A stretch of 64,000 bases of DNA from Archilochus colubris (Eukaryota > Chordata > Aves > Apodiformes > Trochilidae). The stretch spans positions 30,117,121 through 30,181,120 of the forward strand of contig CM041085.1 of assembly GCA_023079485.1 (NCBI GenBank). The letters are read 5' to 3'. The translations under genes and the position numbers were made by a program. The first letter of the stretch is position 1; every line of letters starts with the position of its first letter. Below, piece by piece: positions 1 to 12,891 of the stretch. The notes under the pieces were generated by a model. The model did not search any database. It had not been told where the DNA came from and worked only from the letters and a program-made list of their open reading frames with translations.

Positions 1-2758
1 TTTTCTCATTCTCCATTCATCAATGTATCCCTCTTAGTAAGGGGCTAGGGAGGCAATGATAAAACACACACTTGTGTCATGTTTGGGAAGGGAGCATCAA
101 TTTGTGTGATAGGATGTCACAAGGTAGCTTTGGTGAAAACGTGTTTTTCTCCACTTTACCTTTTGGAGTTTTTACAGGTTTGAAAAGGTACATGTTTTGG
201 TAAGGAGGAGACAGGCAGGGATCAACTGCAAATTTTGCTACTCTCTCTCCAAAGCAGAATCAGGGAACTGTTCTTCTTGTCAAAATTTGTAATTACTTAC
301 TCTTTACTGAAGAATAATATGCAAAAATTACACTTCAAGCATTACAGGAAATTTGATCAACAGTTTTATGTTTCTTGCAGGATCTGGGGCAAGATTAACT
401 AGTAATTCACATTAATTCAGGGCCTGTGGTACACATCTAATTCTTCTGCTCTCCTTATTTCTCTTAACTGACTTTTTGACTGATGGCTTGACTGATGTAG
501 GAGAATGTCCTGTTCTTTTTTTTTCAATTGAAGGTGTGTTACCTGTTAATACCAGATTGATTAGTCAACATTAGCACCTGGGAATGCCTTTATTTTTATC
601 ACTTCAAGCAAATATGTCTACAGCTGGAGGCATAATTATATGCATTTCTGAAACACATTTTTGCTACTCTTTAATTATATTTTGACAGAAAAGAAATGTC
701 AAGGGAGTAGCACTTGCTTCTCAGCTCTGAAACACTCATATCTGCTGTAGACATTTGTCTCTACTTTGTCACTTTATCCTTTCAAATCTCACTTTTGCTG
801 CCTTACAGCTAGTGTCTTGTCATAGTTTCATGATTTAATACTAAGATTGTATAGAAAGATTCCATAGAGGGGTAGCTACCAATTGCATTCTTTGAATCAA
901 TAGGCCGTCTTCATTCAGTTGCAAAAGTGTGGAATCCAGTGGACATTTGATGATTTATACTGGATGCAAACCCTGGGCAATCTCTCTAAGATTTCAGTCC
1001 TGTCCCATGCTTCTCTCTGTCAAATCCAGCTGAGTCTCCATCCTGTGAGACAGAGGTAAGAGGTATTAGTAAGGGTCACATATGATTTTTGTGTGAGCAT
1101 TTTGATTCTGTTTTTCTGTTATTTATTCAGGTGTGTATCAAACAACCGTGAAATTAAAACTGGAAATGTCAAAAATCAATTCTTTCTTTCTGCTATAGAA
1201 GAGATAAAATTTATGACTGTTTGAATTACTTTCCTATGCAACAGCCAAGAACAAATCTTATTTGCAAGCATTTGAAAACATCTGAAACAGTTAAATTTGG
1301 TGCAGATTTGTACCAATTTGATGAAGTTAGAGTTTGTCCCATCATTAGTAATCATTTCCATGTTAAAAGATTAATTTCTAGGAGGTGAGATCATCCTTAA
1401 AAAACATCCAAAGACAATTAAAAGAACCCAGATGCAAGGGGATATGGGACAAACTGTCAGTGGATTTATGACAATAAACACCAACTCAATAGCTGTCACT
1501 TTATCCCAATAGCAAGAATTTACTGAGGTCTCTTAAGCCACGTATGGCATTTTTAGATCTAAGCTGTACTGAGGTGCTGATGAGGACACTGTGTACCAAG
1601 CTGTTTTCCAAAGGTGTTACATTACTTGTGTTTGAGAAATACCCCAAGGGAATGATATACTGTCTGTAAGTGATGCTGATGATTTGTGTGTCATGTTTCC
1701 CATAAAGATATTGCTGAGCCAGAGCTCTGATAAGATGTTAGGAGGCACTGTGTTGCTTTGAAGAATTGTCATACAAGGCACAAATGAAGTACAAACTTCA
1801 GGATCTTGCTGTTAATTGTCCCTGAAAGTGCTGCTGTACCTTTTTAGAAATTAGAAGGGATTCTGCTGAGATTTGTGCATGCATCACCACACTTTTTTTA
1901 CCTGCAGTTCTGGTTGATCACTGAATTGTTGCTTATTCTTCTTTTCCAACTTCTTTCCAGCATCCAGTTTGGAACCATATCTCAGGAACATCATGTATTT
2001 ACCCTACCATCCGTAGCCCTACAGTAGCTTAAGATCATGAAATCTGCAATATAGAAAAAAATACACAAAGCCACAGTTAAATGAAGACATGCCACACCCA
2101 GTGTCAGCAGTTTCTTCTCTCTCTCAAGTTGAGCTCTCTTTGCATTTGTTTTCTTAGGCTCTTTTTCCTGGACCTGAAGAAATTTTTCCTGGATGCATGA
2201 AGGAGTTTCAGCAGGAGAAAAGAAAGCAGTGGTAAGCAGGAAAGGGGAGGCCTTGTGTGTGGCAATGTGGAATATGGAACCTTCTGGATGAGTTAGAAAC
2301 AGAGGGAGAAGGATGGATATTATGCAGGGAGTTGATGGAATAAATCAGAGTAAAGTAAAGTAAAAAACTCATGCTCAACTTTCAGAAAACATGCTCAGCT
2401 TTCAGAAGCAGGGAAGAGTGTGATTTTTTAAAGCTGGGGGACAAAGTGGCATCTGACTCTTGTGGTTCTAGAATGGCATGAAAGCTAGCTGATTATAATT
2501 AAGTTTCCAAGTAAGTTCTTTTAAAGACAGTTTTAAATGGAAGCAGAGTCTACATTTGCCTTCTACAGTCAAATTATGATGTTGAAAGTAGTTTCTGTTT
2601 ATCTTAACAGGAAGAGAACATGAAAGGAATGGGAAAACACAGGAAGTAAATCAGCATGAAAATCTTATAAAATACTCAGTGACTTTATGACACTCTTTCT
2701 GCTCGCAGTTCTCAGTTAGAGACTTTTCTATGCTTGCCACAGACTAGTAATAATAATT
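1..2758. other. unique AT-rich sequence, no gene seen
   Basis: I see no repeat family, splice-bounded exon or RNA gene in this stretch. The only internal structure is a short 20-bp tandem duplication at 2370-2409, listed separately. The short open frames on both strands are of the length expected by chance in AT-rich vertebrate DNA and resemble no known protein. Confidence 0.6.
2370..2409. repeat. 20-bp tandem duplication
   Basis: Two adjacent 20-mers (2370-2389 and 2390-2409) share the pattern CATGCTCARCTTTCAGAA with only a few differences. It lies just after a TAAAGTAAAG run. This is a simple replication-slippage product and no function is implied. Confidence 0.8.
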
Positions 2759-2855
2759 AAAAAAAACAAAAAACAAAAAACCCCACCTAAAATCCACCCC
2801 CTCCCCCCCCAAAAAAAAACCCCCCCAAAACCCCAAACCAAACAACCAAAAAAAC
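2759..2855. repeat. A/C-only low-complexity tract, G-quadruplex-capable on the minus strand
   Basis: About 97 bp built almost wholly of A and C. C-runs lie at 2797-2801, 2803-2810, 2820-2826 and 2831-2834. On the minus strand these become four G-runs of at least 4 separated by 1, 9 and 4 bases, which fits the usual intramolecular G-quadruplex pattern. It looks like an expanded A-rich simple repeat and has no LINE or SINE body attached that I can recognise. Confidence 0.85.
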
Positions 2856-5601
2856 TCAGAAAGAATACTCATATTCATTTTTCATGTCTTTGGGACATGT
2901 GAGAAAATTCTCTGGACTAGTTCATTGATCTTTAGTTCATGCCTAGCTACTTAGCATGCCAATGGTATGTTTAAATCTAAATAGGTAACAAATAGACTTT
3001 CTGCTGTGGCATTGTCTATGATTCAGGTTACCACGGTACTTTTCTTCTGAGTTGCCTTTTAGGCCTTCATGGATTTGAAATCTAAAATTGCTCAAATGAA
3101 ACAGCTTTGGTTTTGATAAACCATTTAAACCAATGAGGTGATCATCAGTTTGCACCGGGAAAGAAAAAAAACCTCCTAATTCTATTGCTGTAGAATAAGA
3201 GACCACAGAATGAAGCTGGAAAGCCTGATGTTTTCTTCAGTGTGAATTTCTGAGTCATTTTGGGTCAGAGATCAGAATATAATTTACAACTGAAATATAC
3301 TCTTGCATTTAACACAGACTCATAGGTGAGAGGTCACTGTCCTTGTCCTATGTGCTTGCAAATGCAGCTGAAGAGCTTGTTCTCCACTTAGGCTTTGCTA
3401 AGTGTGCCTTTAGACCAAGTGAAGAAAAGCAGATGTGAATAAAACCATTTATAGGTACTGAGGTTTGATCTAACTCACACAGCCTCAGTGTTGCATTATT
3501 TTTTATACATGTATGTATGTATCCTTATGTGTGTATGGTAGAGGTGTATGCCTGATACAGCATATGTAACCTGGGGGAATAATATACCAACTCCATTTAA
3601 TATTTTCTGTATAGTGTAAAACCTCCAACCCCGAAAGAGAACTTAAGCAACCAAGTAGGTTAAACTCATTTTTTCCTAAGATTTGGAAGCAATAGTGATG
3701 GGAAAATTAGATTCCACATAATACCTTTATCCTTCACGTACATTTTCACTTTAGTTCATGAAAGAAATATGCAAGCTTCAATACAGAATGAGACTATTGG
3801 GGCATTTTTCTTCATACACATACATAAGCTCAAATTCAGCATTTTCCTCTGTAATAAGGAGCCTGCATCTGTGGTTTTGCTTTGGTTCACTACAGTGAGG
3901 AATCAAGCAGGAAACAGGGGTTCAAATCACAATAGGAATTTCTACCTCACAGCTTGTCTATGCCATCATTCTGCAGCTGTTAAATAGTGAAATTAATCTA
4001 AAGGCAGAAAATGTTGCCATCCTGCAAAAGGAAGCACAAGGTTTTAATGCTTCTCAGATAAAGGAGAAACTAAAACACACATTGTGGTGGATAATACACA
4101 GTGCCAAAATGTCTGAAATTCTATAGAATTTTATAGAAAGAACTAAATTTGATTGCACATGCTTTTCACTTTGGCAGGCACTTTATGTTCCAGATGAGCA
4201 AGGATCTTTTTCTCTACAGAATCTTGGTAACCACCTAATCTCTCCTGAGTTCTGTGAATTTCACACTAGGGATTACTGTTTGTATGAATTTCAGCTTGTA
4301 CTTCATGCAGCTGGCCAGAGATGGTGCTGAGTGCTTGGGTACTGCCGAGTGAAATGCAGTGGGAACTTGAACAGAAGAGACTCGGGGCATTAATCAGAGC
4401 TACACTCAACTGCTGCAAGTTATGACTTTGACTGAATTTGAAATTAGACAAAAGGACCCGACTTTTAATACTTAGCCAAACAGCAGCAAATAAAATGATT
4501 TTAGAAAATGAGAAAAGGGTTGGGAAGCTGTTAAACCAGGAAGATTTATTAGTTTTGTATATTTGTTGATACTTTATTGCTCAGTGAAATAAAGGTAATC
4601 TCCTGGAGGTGAATTAGTCTAGCCTTCATCAGGTAGGTAGTGGAAAAGGAAATAAGCTCCATTTACTGGTACCACCTGTGCGCTGCAGATTATTTCTTAC
4701 TGTTTTTTCTTAATTGCTCTCTCATTTAATCTCTCTCCTTTATTGCAGTGTAAAAGTGCAATACTGTGGCACTTGGGGCAATGAGAACTTGCACCATAAG
4801 TGGAGGTCAATCTCTGCAAACCTCTCCTTTGCTATGAATTCTTGTCCAAAAATAACCCTACTGAAGTCAATGCCAGGGATCATGGGGTTAAGGGCACCTG
4901 AGGCTTTCTGAGATGGGCCTGGAAAGTTAGCCTGTCTTGCTACATGCAATTGCCTTCTCTAGCTCCTTCTTACCTGTGACTTTTATGCTCTTTTCTGATT
5001 CTTGTAAATATCCCCAGAATATCAACAAAAAGTATGGACAAAACTGATTGAAAATTCCCTTTCACAACTGATTTTTTTGTTTTTAAAGTTTTTATTTTGT
5101 GCTTGTTGCTTCTAGCAGTCCAACCAAGCCCTTCTGATGCTGTACCTGTGGTACTTATCTCATTCATCAATAACAGGAGCATGTTCCCCAGCTGGGGACA
5201 TTCTGATAGACCAAGAAGGATTTGTCCCCACTGAGCGCTTCATCAATACTTCTTGATGGCTCCAGGATGTCCTTAATGCATAGACATTCATATAAATTTG
5301 GAGCAGCCTGAGGTCCTGGTCCCCTGACTGCCCAGGCAAGGAATTTGTCTGAGCTGGCCAAGACGTTTTCTGGCCTGTGTCAAAGCCAACTTGCCATTGA
5401 AACTAGTGCATAGGGAGAGTGTATTTGAGTTTAGTCCTGACAGGTCCTTGGCTTGCTGCTCAGTCCTATAGTGTAGGCATTGGCAAAGCAGAACTTATGA
5501 GGCTGTTGCAACCCCATTCTTTTCCACATCCTCTCTTTTTCATGTGTGTGTCTGCCATACCCTAAATTGAATTCCTTTTGACCTTAGTTTTCATACTACA
5601 G
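2856..5601. other. unique sequence, no gene seen
   Basis: No repeat family or coding exon is recognised. A pyrimidine tract ending in AG near 4730-4748 resembles a splice acceptor, but the sequence behind it encodes no recognisable protein and has stops in all frames within about 200 bp. Confidence 0.55.
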
Positions 5602-5630
5602 TTTTATTTATTTATTTATTTATTTATTTT
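5602..5630. repeat. (TTTA)n tetranucleotide microsatellite
   Basis: About seven perfect to near-perfect TTTA units in an AT-rich context. No LINE or SINE body is recognised on either flank, so I treat it as a free-standing microsatellite. Confidence 0.9.
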
Positions 5631-7285
5631 AAATATTCAATATGCTCCTAGAGTTATATCTAGAAGATTGTATGGAACAATGCTTTCTTCCTCAGTTTAC
5701 CTTCCTTTTCCTGTAGAGCAAAAGATCTCCTTAAAGACAGAGTTTTGCAGGCTTGTGTTATTTCCTTCCCATTCAGTATGACATCAAAGTTAATCCCTTT
5801 CCCTCTCTTTCCATCTCAAGGCTGCTGTCCTTCTGCAGGGATGTTCTGACATCAAGTGATCAAGTATATCTAATAATTTGACTCTTGGACCATGAGAGCA
5901 GTTTTTTCCTTCCTAACCAAAGGATCTGGACTGCTCATGAAGTCTAACAGGACTGTCAGGAGGCTGGGAATTATTGCAGTCAGAAACCAAGACAATTTTT
6001 GCTCACTCTCACCTCCAGGATAATTTACTTGAGGAATCTGAGCAGTTTTCAGATATTTATGGAAGCTATTACACAATGAGACGGGTAGCTGGGAGAAGGA
6101 TTTCTGAGGACGTTGCTGGCTGTGTATCAGTGGCCATATCAGTAGCAACTGTGCTGGCCTCAGGTGTTGTGGCTGACCTGGTAACGTGGGGCTTCTCTCC
6201 CATAATAATAATTTTTTGGGGGGACTGCTACAAAGAGAGGTTGTTTCCTTCCTCACGGGAGTTTTGGTGGAGGGGTTATTCTAAACCTGGTGTGTTTATG
6301 AATGTGCTTGGGAATAGGAGGAACATAAGCATTCAGAAAGTCCTAAGTGGCACAATATGCATTTTATGAATAAAATGAGCAGATGATTAATATGTGTTCC
6401 TGAGTTTATTGCAGGAGCAAGCAAAAAGAAAATATGGAAATGGGGAAAAACTCCAAATACCTATATATTCTTAACTGCTGCTGAATAACTGGCCAATATT
6501 CAAAAGCAAGTTAGTAAAAATAAACAATTTGAAAGTGGAAAAAACAGTTAATGGCTTTTTTTTTTAGTTGTGCAACAGTGATATTTGATTTACTTAAAGT
6601 GGGCTTGGTCAGTGAAAATCTTAGAAAATAATTTTCATAGTTAATAGGACAGGCTTAATATGAAGGAACTGTTAATAGTTTCTATATTTTCTATTCCACT
6701 TCCTTGTTGGTTTTGGGAAAATGGCAATTCTAAAACTTTGTGGACCAATAAAAGGGAGCACTACTTCCACCAGCACATGACTTGTTGAAATTGCAGAAGC
6801 TACAGAAAAATAAGACCTATCTTAACTCAAAGACCTCCATGGGGAGTACCTTGAAGTGGAAAATATTGGACCTATTCACAGTCTTTTGTAGATTAACAAG
6901 GGAAAGAGGTCTTTATTCATTCCAGTACTAAATCATTTATTTCGTCTCACAAAATGAACCATAATTGGGCAGATGAGTGGAGCAACATGACAATACAGCA
7001 CTGGATCTGATCATACTCTTTCTGTTATATATTCTTTCCTGCACACCATATACATACAAATAACAAGTCAGTAGAGGGTGATTATGACCTAAAGGGTCAT
7101 GTTTTGTAGGCACAACATGGAAGGCTTTTTGGTGCTAATGAACAATCTAAATAATTTCCTTTAGCAAATATGTCTTGACACCTTTAAAATCCAAGTTTTG
7201 CATTCCTTTACAGGCATGGTACTGGACACCAGATAAAGAAGTTATGAATCAGTCGTGTTATTTAGACATGTGAGAGAAAATTATG

Positions 7286-7318
7286 CAGAATCACAGGATT
7301 GTCACGGTTGGAAATTAT
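7286..7318 (-). mobile_element. possible CR1 3' end remnant
   Basis: The run CAGAATCACAGGATTG followed by GGTTGGAA resembles the tail and 3' terminus of CR1 in reverse orientation (compare 59207-59260, where the block is complete). The downstream sequence no longer matches, so this would be either a tiny remnant or a chance match. Confidence 0.25.
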
Positions 7319-8889
7319 AATAGGGGGAAAGTAACTTTGAATTAATACATTCAGTGCTCTATCACATTTAAATAATAGCAAGAAAGACCTTTCAGCTGTC
7401 TTAGGGTTTGAATTACAAGCTGTTCTGAGAGCTTCTGAAGTATGTGTCTCTATAATTCACTCTTTCAATGTCTCAGAAATGTGGGAATACACCACAAACA
7501 GTGAAATAGCCGCCTGTCTCACTTGTCCGAAGATGTGTGAAAATTTCTGTACTGAAATTGTTGTCCTGAGCTGCAATGAAGACCTTCTGCCTGTTTGTTG
7601 ATAACAATGGCACTTGTCAAATCTTCTCTGATGTATTTTTTTGCCATTTCTTATCTTGTTGATTGTGTATTTGGCCCTTTGTCAGCATGAACATTTTTCT
7701 CTATGATCTCTGACACGAGACACTTTCCCATATAGCTATCAGGAGCCTTATTATCTTGCCTGCTTTTTCTTTTTCATCTGAAAATATATCCTTTTCACTT
7801 GCATAACTTGGGAATGGGAAGGTAAGAATGTGAATTAGATTCCCAGTTTCAGCCTTGAGCTCAGCTCCTGCAACTGCTCTCCCCTGTGCCCAGTGTGCAT
7901 TTTGGGTGTGCATTTACATCTATACCCTCCTCTAGCCTGCTGCAGTGCAAGGTAAAATGAATCAGTTCACCTCAGTTTTTTATTACTGGGAAAAGTGTTC
8001 AGACTAAGGTACATAGGACAAATTGTTTAGAAGGCTTTTTTGTAGCTCTTCCTCTATTTGACAGTAAAAGCCAGTACAGTTTAAATTCCTGTTACCAGAG
8101 GGTGAACGAGGGCTTTGTGCCATAAGGGAACAGCAAGTTTCCAAGAAGAGGTTTAAAGAAACAAGCCAGGGTGCCAATGCACAGTGTTATCATCAACTTT
8201 GATGAGTAACCATCCTTATTCATGCTCGTGGATTCTGCTAACCAGGTGTGTCCAAAGAGAGAGCTACCTCCTGTTACCACCGTGCGGGAGCATGCACAAG
8301 AGCAGTTAAGCTGTCGTAGTCATATTCCAATTTCAGACCCTTGCTTACCACTGGAAAATTTGTCTGTGTGTGCCTAAGGGCACCTGTAATAGGTCTGGAT
8401 TCTGTCATTTCCAGTAAAAGCAGATGCATTCAATTTTATGTGCATAGAAATGAACCAATACAGTTCTTTTTAAATGGAAACTGGTTTAGAAATTGTTTAA
8501 ACTGATGTTTCTGCTTTAAATTTGTTTTCTTAAGCCCCTTTTCAATGCATTTTGGTAGCTGTCTGTAATAAAAATGCTATTAAATTCCTTCATTATTTTA
8601 CAATCTCAGGACCTGAATTTAAAGCAACATTTGCCTCCACAGGTTTTGCTATTCTGCCTCCAAAAGTAAACAGTAATAATTCCACCACATGGCTTGGATG
8701 ACATTTGTCTCGATGAGGTTTGTTTTCACAGCTTTTACATAAGTAGTCCTTTTGAACAAAATTGTTTGGAAGACAGTGTTTCAATATGGAAGAGAAATCA
8801 TAACATTTCATGTAAAGCAACATGATGTTTTAAAACCTGTATTAGCCACACAGAAGCTGGAGGGAAAAAACACGGTTTGCATTTAAATT

Positions 8890-8907
8890 AAAAAAAAAAA
8901 AAAAAAA
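8890..8907 (+). repeat. poly(A) run of 18
   Basis: An uninterrupted A homopolymer. No retrocopy body or flanking target duplication was recognised upstream. Confidence 0.9.
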
Positions 8908-11900
8908 GAGTCAAATTAAAGTAGTTATTTATCAAAAATTTACTATCTTCTACACATGCGCCAGTTCCCAGGAAACTCATTGAACTCTTTCTTATGTTAT
9001 ACTTTGAAAAAAATAGATCAAAATAAGAAATGCAAGGAAAGCTCAGTCATTAGTAATGAACTAGATAATACCTGGCTGCTTCTCTATTTCCCATTAGAAC
9101 TAGTGGCTTTATCACCTCTCCCTTTCCAGCACTCTCTTCTACTTTGAAAACACAAGCCACATTTTGTGCAAGACTGTCCAATTGATTGAAATTATACTAA
9201 ATATGGAACATTTATTCTTAGCTAGCATTTATGTTTGAAGGTTTCTGCTTCTGGTTCAGTTCTGAAATAGAGCTCATAGCTTTGACAGCTTCTCCTTTTT
9301 TTAAAGCAATAACAGCTGCTCTAAAATAGGATGCTACCAAATTTCACAAACAGTGACACTTTAAATATTTAATTTTGGGGGGGAAATTATATTTTTCTTT
9401 CTTTGATGCTCTGTATAACAGGCCAAATTCTTTCTTGTATATTGCAAACTAATATGAACCCTTTCTCTTGGAGACATGCATTTATTAGCATAGTAGTGTA
9501 TGCTACACTATTTAGGCCCAGCTTTTTGAGACAAGAGCATTGTAAAAAAAATCTGGAATTGTGATGGGGTCAATGGGATTTTTAGAATAAGGAGGGCAAG
9601 ATGAGCAAGGATATGTATTTCCTCCACTTCAATCATCATACTTCAGTACTGAAGTTATAACCATTTAAGTTGCATTTCTTAGGAGATATTTCTTAACTAA
9701 AATTATGGTATTTATTTTCTCAGCTGGTTTAAAAGCCCTCTAGCCTCACCTGAGCTTGACACCACTGGCACGCCATGTCAGTGATGTCGCCAGCTCTCAA
9801 TGATGTCGTGTCTTGCCATACCAAGCCTCATGGGAGAAGGGAATTTTCCTCATTCCACTCCTGCAAGCAAATGCACCTGAATCTGTGGGGCACAAATACC
9901 ACACATACCAAATGCCACCACATACCACACAAACACCACTTATCTACACATTGCACTTCTCTGTGTGAATCAAGCCCCATGGGTTGCTGCCTCCGGATGA
10001 AAATATAGCCAGGGAAAGCACAGGATATCTAGCTGCAGTTGCTATGGAAACACACCCATATTTCACTTACTTGCCCAACTAGTTATATTTTAGGGGAGTA
10101 AATTAAAGTAAAAAATCGGCTAACAGATTATTTCCATGTGGTACAGGAGGAGAGGAAGTAACAGCTCATCAAACACCCCACAGGTTCAAGTCCAGAGGCT
10201 CTCTCTGAGCTGGGAGCAGGCCATGATGAAATTCAAAAATTTGTTTTTTGAAAAGAAAGAATAACATCTGAAAACCCAGCAAAATACACTTCTTCAGCTT
10301 CACAGAAGTCTGTTACCGGTGACAGAATCTTCAGTGCTGCTTTTTGTTGTTGCTGTTCTACAAAACCTCTAAAAAGACCTCTAAAAAAACCAACAACACA
10401 CAACCAAAAAAACCCCAAAGCCAAAAATTATTGTTTTTTGACTATATGATTTATTTATAATTTATATATTATCATAATTTTTGTTATGTTTTTGCCGAGT
10501 GAAAAATAACTTCAGTTATATTTCTTCTTTATCACTTTTTTAGTCTCCCACAGTTCTCTAAAATATCATTTTTTCCACTCGATTCTTCCCAATCTAGTTG
10601 TGCTGTGCACTGAGAATCTCTGCTATATTCTCATTAAAGCCATTTCAGCCACTTAACTTGCCTAAAGACTATTTCTCTGATGCATGTGTTGAGGGACATT
10701 TTTATGCATTATTCTAGAGTTCTTTAAAAAGAAAGTGTAACAAATTTTTAAAAAAGAGATGACAATTTTAGGGTACTGAAATGATTGGTAATTTAAGTGA
10801 TCAAGGAAGAAGAAAGTCTGAGATTAATTTAATCAGTTATCTTGAAGTTAAACTTCTTAATAACTTCTTCAATTTCACCTTTTAATATCTGCTTTAAGGA
10901 GCACTCTTAAAACCAGATCTCTCAACTATGAAGCTAGGAGGTCCTGGAGGAGACAGAGCAAGGAGTGCCTAGATATCAAGGCACCCAAATACTGCATGCA
11001 AACATAGTATCACCCAAAACCTGTTGTAAGACATTTTGGTGACACTGGGATGGCCAGAAGAGGCAGTGGAGACCACCCACAGCCAGACTGGAAACTGCTT
11101 TTTTTGCAGCAATGTTCATCAGAGCCACTAAGACCTAATTTTGATGCCTTTGGAAGCATGTTTTTTTATCAGCTGGATCAAGCAGTCTGGAATGTTTTTC
11201 ACTGATCTGAGAGATAGCTCATCTTCCTTTATCCATGATGACTGCTTGCAAAAATTCTGCCTGTGTCTGACACAAATTCAGATGGCATCCTTGTGTGCAT
11301 ACAAAAAGCTGAGAGAAGGAGAGACTGTAGAGAGGAGAAGGGCTTGTCAAGCTGATGTGAGAAAGTTACCAGTAAGACTGTAAACAGGTGAACAAAAACC
11401 AAAGAACTGGAGTAAATGAAGAAAATGAGAGGGGACAGAGGAAAACAGCAGTGACTGGGTGTAGTTGTTTCAACCTATGAATGATTTCAGGGATCAGCTG
11501 TATCTGTACCTACTTAAGTGTTTCTCCTCGTGGTAGAAGTTACGACATCCCTTATGGTGAAGCTTGCTCAGGTGGCAGTGACCTCTAGCAAAAGTTGGAA
11601 AACTAGTGCTGGGAAGGTCTTTAGCAGGGTGAACAATGATTTACTGAAATGCTAATCACTATAAATAGATCCATGATTTGAAAGACAGGAAAGGAGAAAG
11701 CTTGAGGACAAGCTCTTGGACAAATGGTGTGAAAACACTCATGTCCTGGAAGTGGGCAACTGTGGGGTTTTAGTTAGACTTTTGACTTGTACATGTGGAT
11801 GGGGTAGATTTCATCAACATGATGAAAGGAGAAATTCTAATGATGCAGTGGACTAATCTGTCCTACAGTGAATCTGTGCTTAAGGCTGGAGGAGGAGAAA

Positions 11901-12750
11901 TGGAATTAACAAGTGTTAGATAGAAAGAACAGATTATATATGCAGTTTGCATGTAAAATCCCAGTTTCTAGGAGCATTTCTGCAGCACATAGTACGTGGA
12001 TCTCTGCAGGCAGAAAATAATTGAATGTGCAAGTTAATCAGAGTTTATGTTACTGGAAAGATGGATGGACTCTTGTATTTTGAGAAATGTTTTCTCTTTG
12101 AATCTTCAGCCTCAGTAGAATCAGTAAGGTTTGTTATATGAATTTAATTAGCATGAAAATCTGAATATATCACTTGGGTTAGGAAATAATTATTAGAAAT
12201 AACTCTTCTTCATCACTTATGCGTAAATGCCTCAAAGAAGGAGAAGAGGGGCTCTGAATTACAAGTGGCTATAATTGCTTTATCTACTTTCATATGAACT
12301 TTCAAAAAGCACCCAGTTTCAGGCACTGTAAATTATCTTGTCTTAACATCATAAAAATTAATTTACCCAGAAGAAGGTCAGTTAATAATAATAAAATTTA
12401 GAAAAAATTAATAGTGTTTATAAAATACTCTATTGCTGAAAAACACATGAAGATTCAACTAATATTATTGTAGAGCATTTCTGCAGTTCTGTTCCTGAAA
12501 TGACTAAATTAATAACCCTTTCTCTCTCAGCAAACCAATGGCTTTTTAAAAGAAAATAAGCACGTTTCTAGCATTTGTCAAGACAGCCTATTATCTAAGT
12601 GAAATGTGCTTTCCAAAGCATGGCAATCCTGGTTTCATTAAGCTTTCAAGTTTTATGATTTTAAACTTTTCCTCCTCAGCTTTAGGTGACTCTGATGTAG
12701 AGAGAACACTGCAAATAGTAAAATGAATTTTGCAGATTATAATAAACCAT

Positions 12751-12891
12751 AGGGAGAGGCAGAAAGGAAAGAAAAACAGAAGGGAAAGAAAGAAGGGAAA
12801 GAGAGAAGGAAAGGGAAAATAAAGCACCACCCAAAGACAGAGGGGGAGAGAGAGAGGGAGAGAGAGAGATATAGAGAGAAGAAGAAAGTAA
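12751..12891 (+). repeat. purine-rich GA/GAAA simple repeat
   Basis: About 140 bp of almost only A and G on the plus strand: GGGAAAGAAAGAAGG units first, then GAGAGAGGGAGAGAGAGAG, split by a short mixed stretch near 12822-12838. The long open frames read across it on the minus strand (runs of S, L, F and P) are translations of this low-complexity tract, not genes. A homopurine/homopyrimidine tract of this length can adopt non-B DNA. Confidence 0.9.

Larger units (their letters stand above)
5631..12750. other. unique sequence, no gene seen
   Basis: Seven kilobases with no recognisable gene. It holds an 18-base A-run at 8890-8907 and a possible CR1 tail remnant near 7286, listed separately. 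The 390-bp open frames near 5.9-6.4 kb overlap on opposite strands, show no conserved domain and are judged non-coding. Confidence 0.55.

Noticed and set aside
4725..4911. Pyrimidine tract plus AG followed by an open frame, resembling a coding exon
   Set aside because: The encoded peptide resembles nothing known, there is no clear donor site, and frames are open on both strands over the same bases.
5870..6369. Two overlapping open frames of about 130 codons on opposite strands
   Set aside because: They overlap on both strands, have no recognisable domain and no codon-level pattern. The length is within chance for a 64-kb window.
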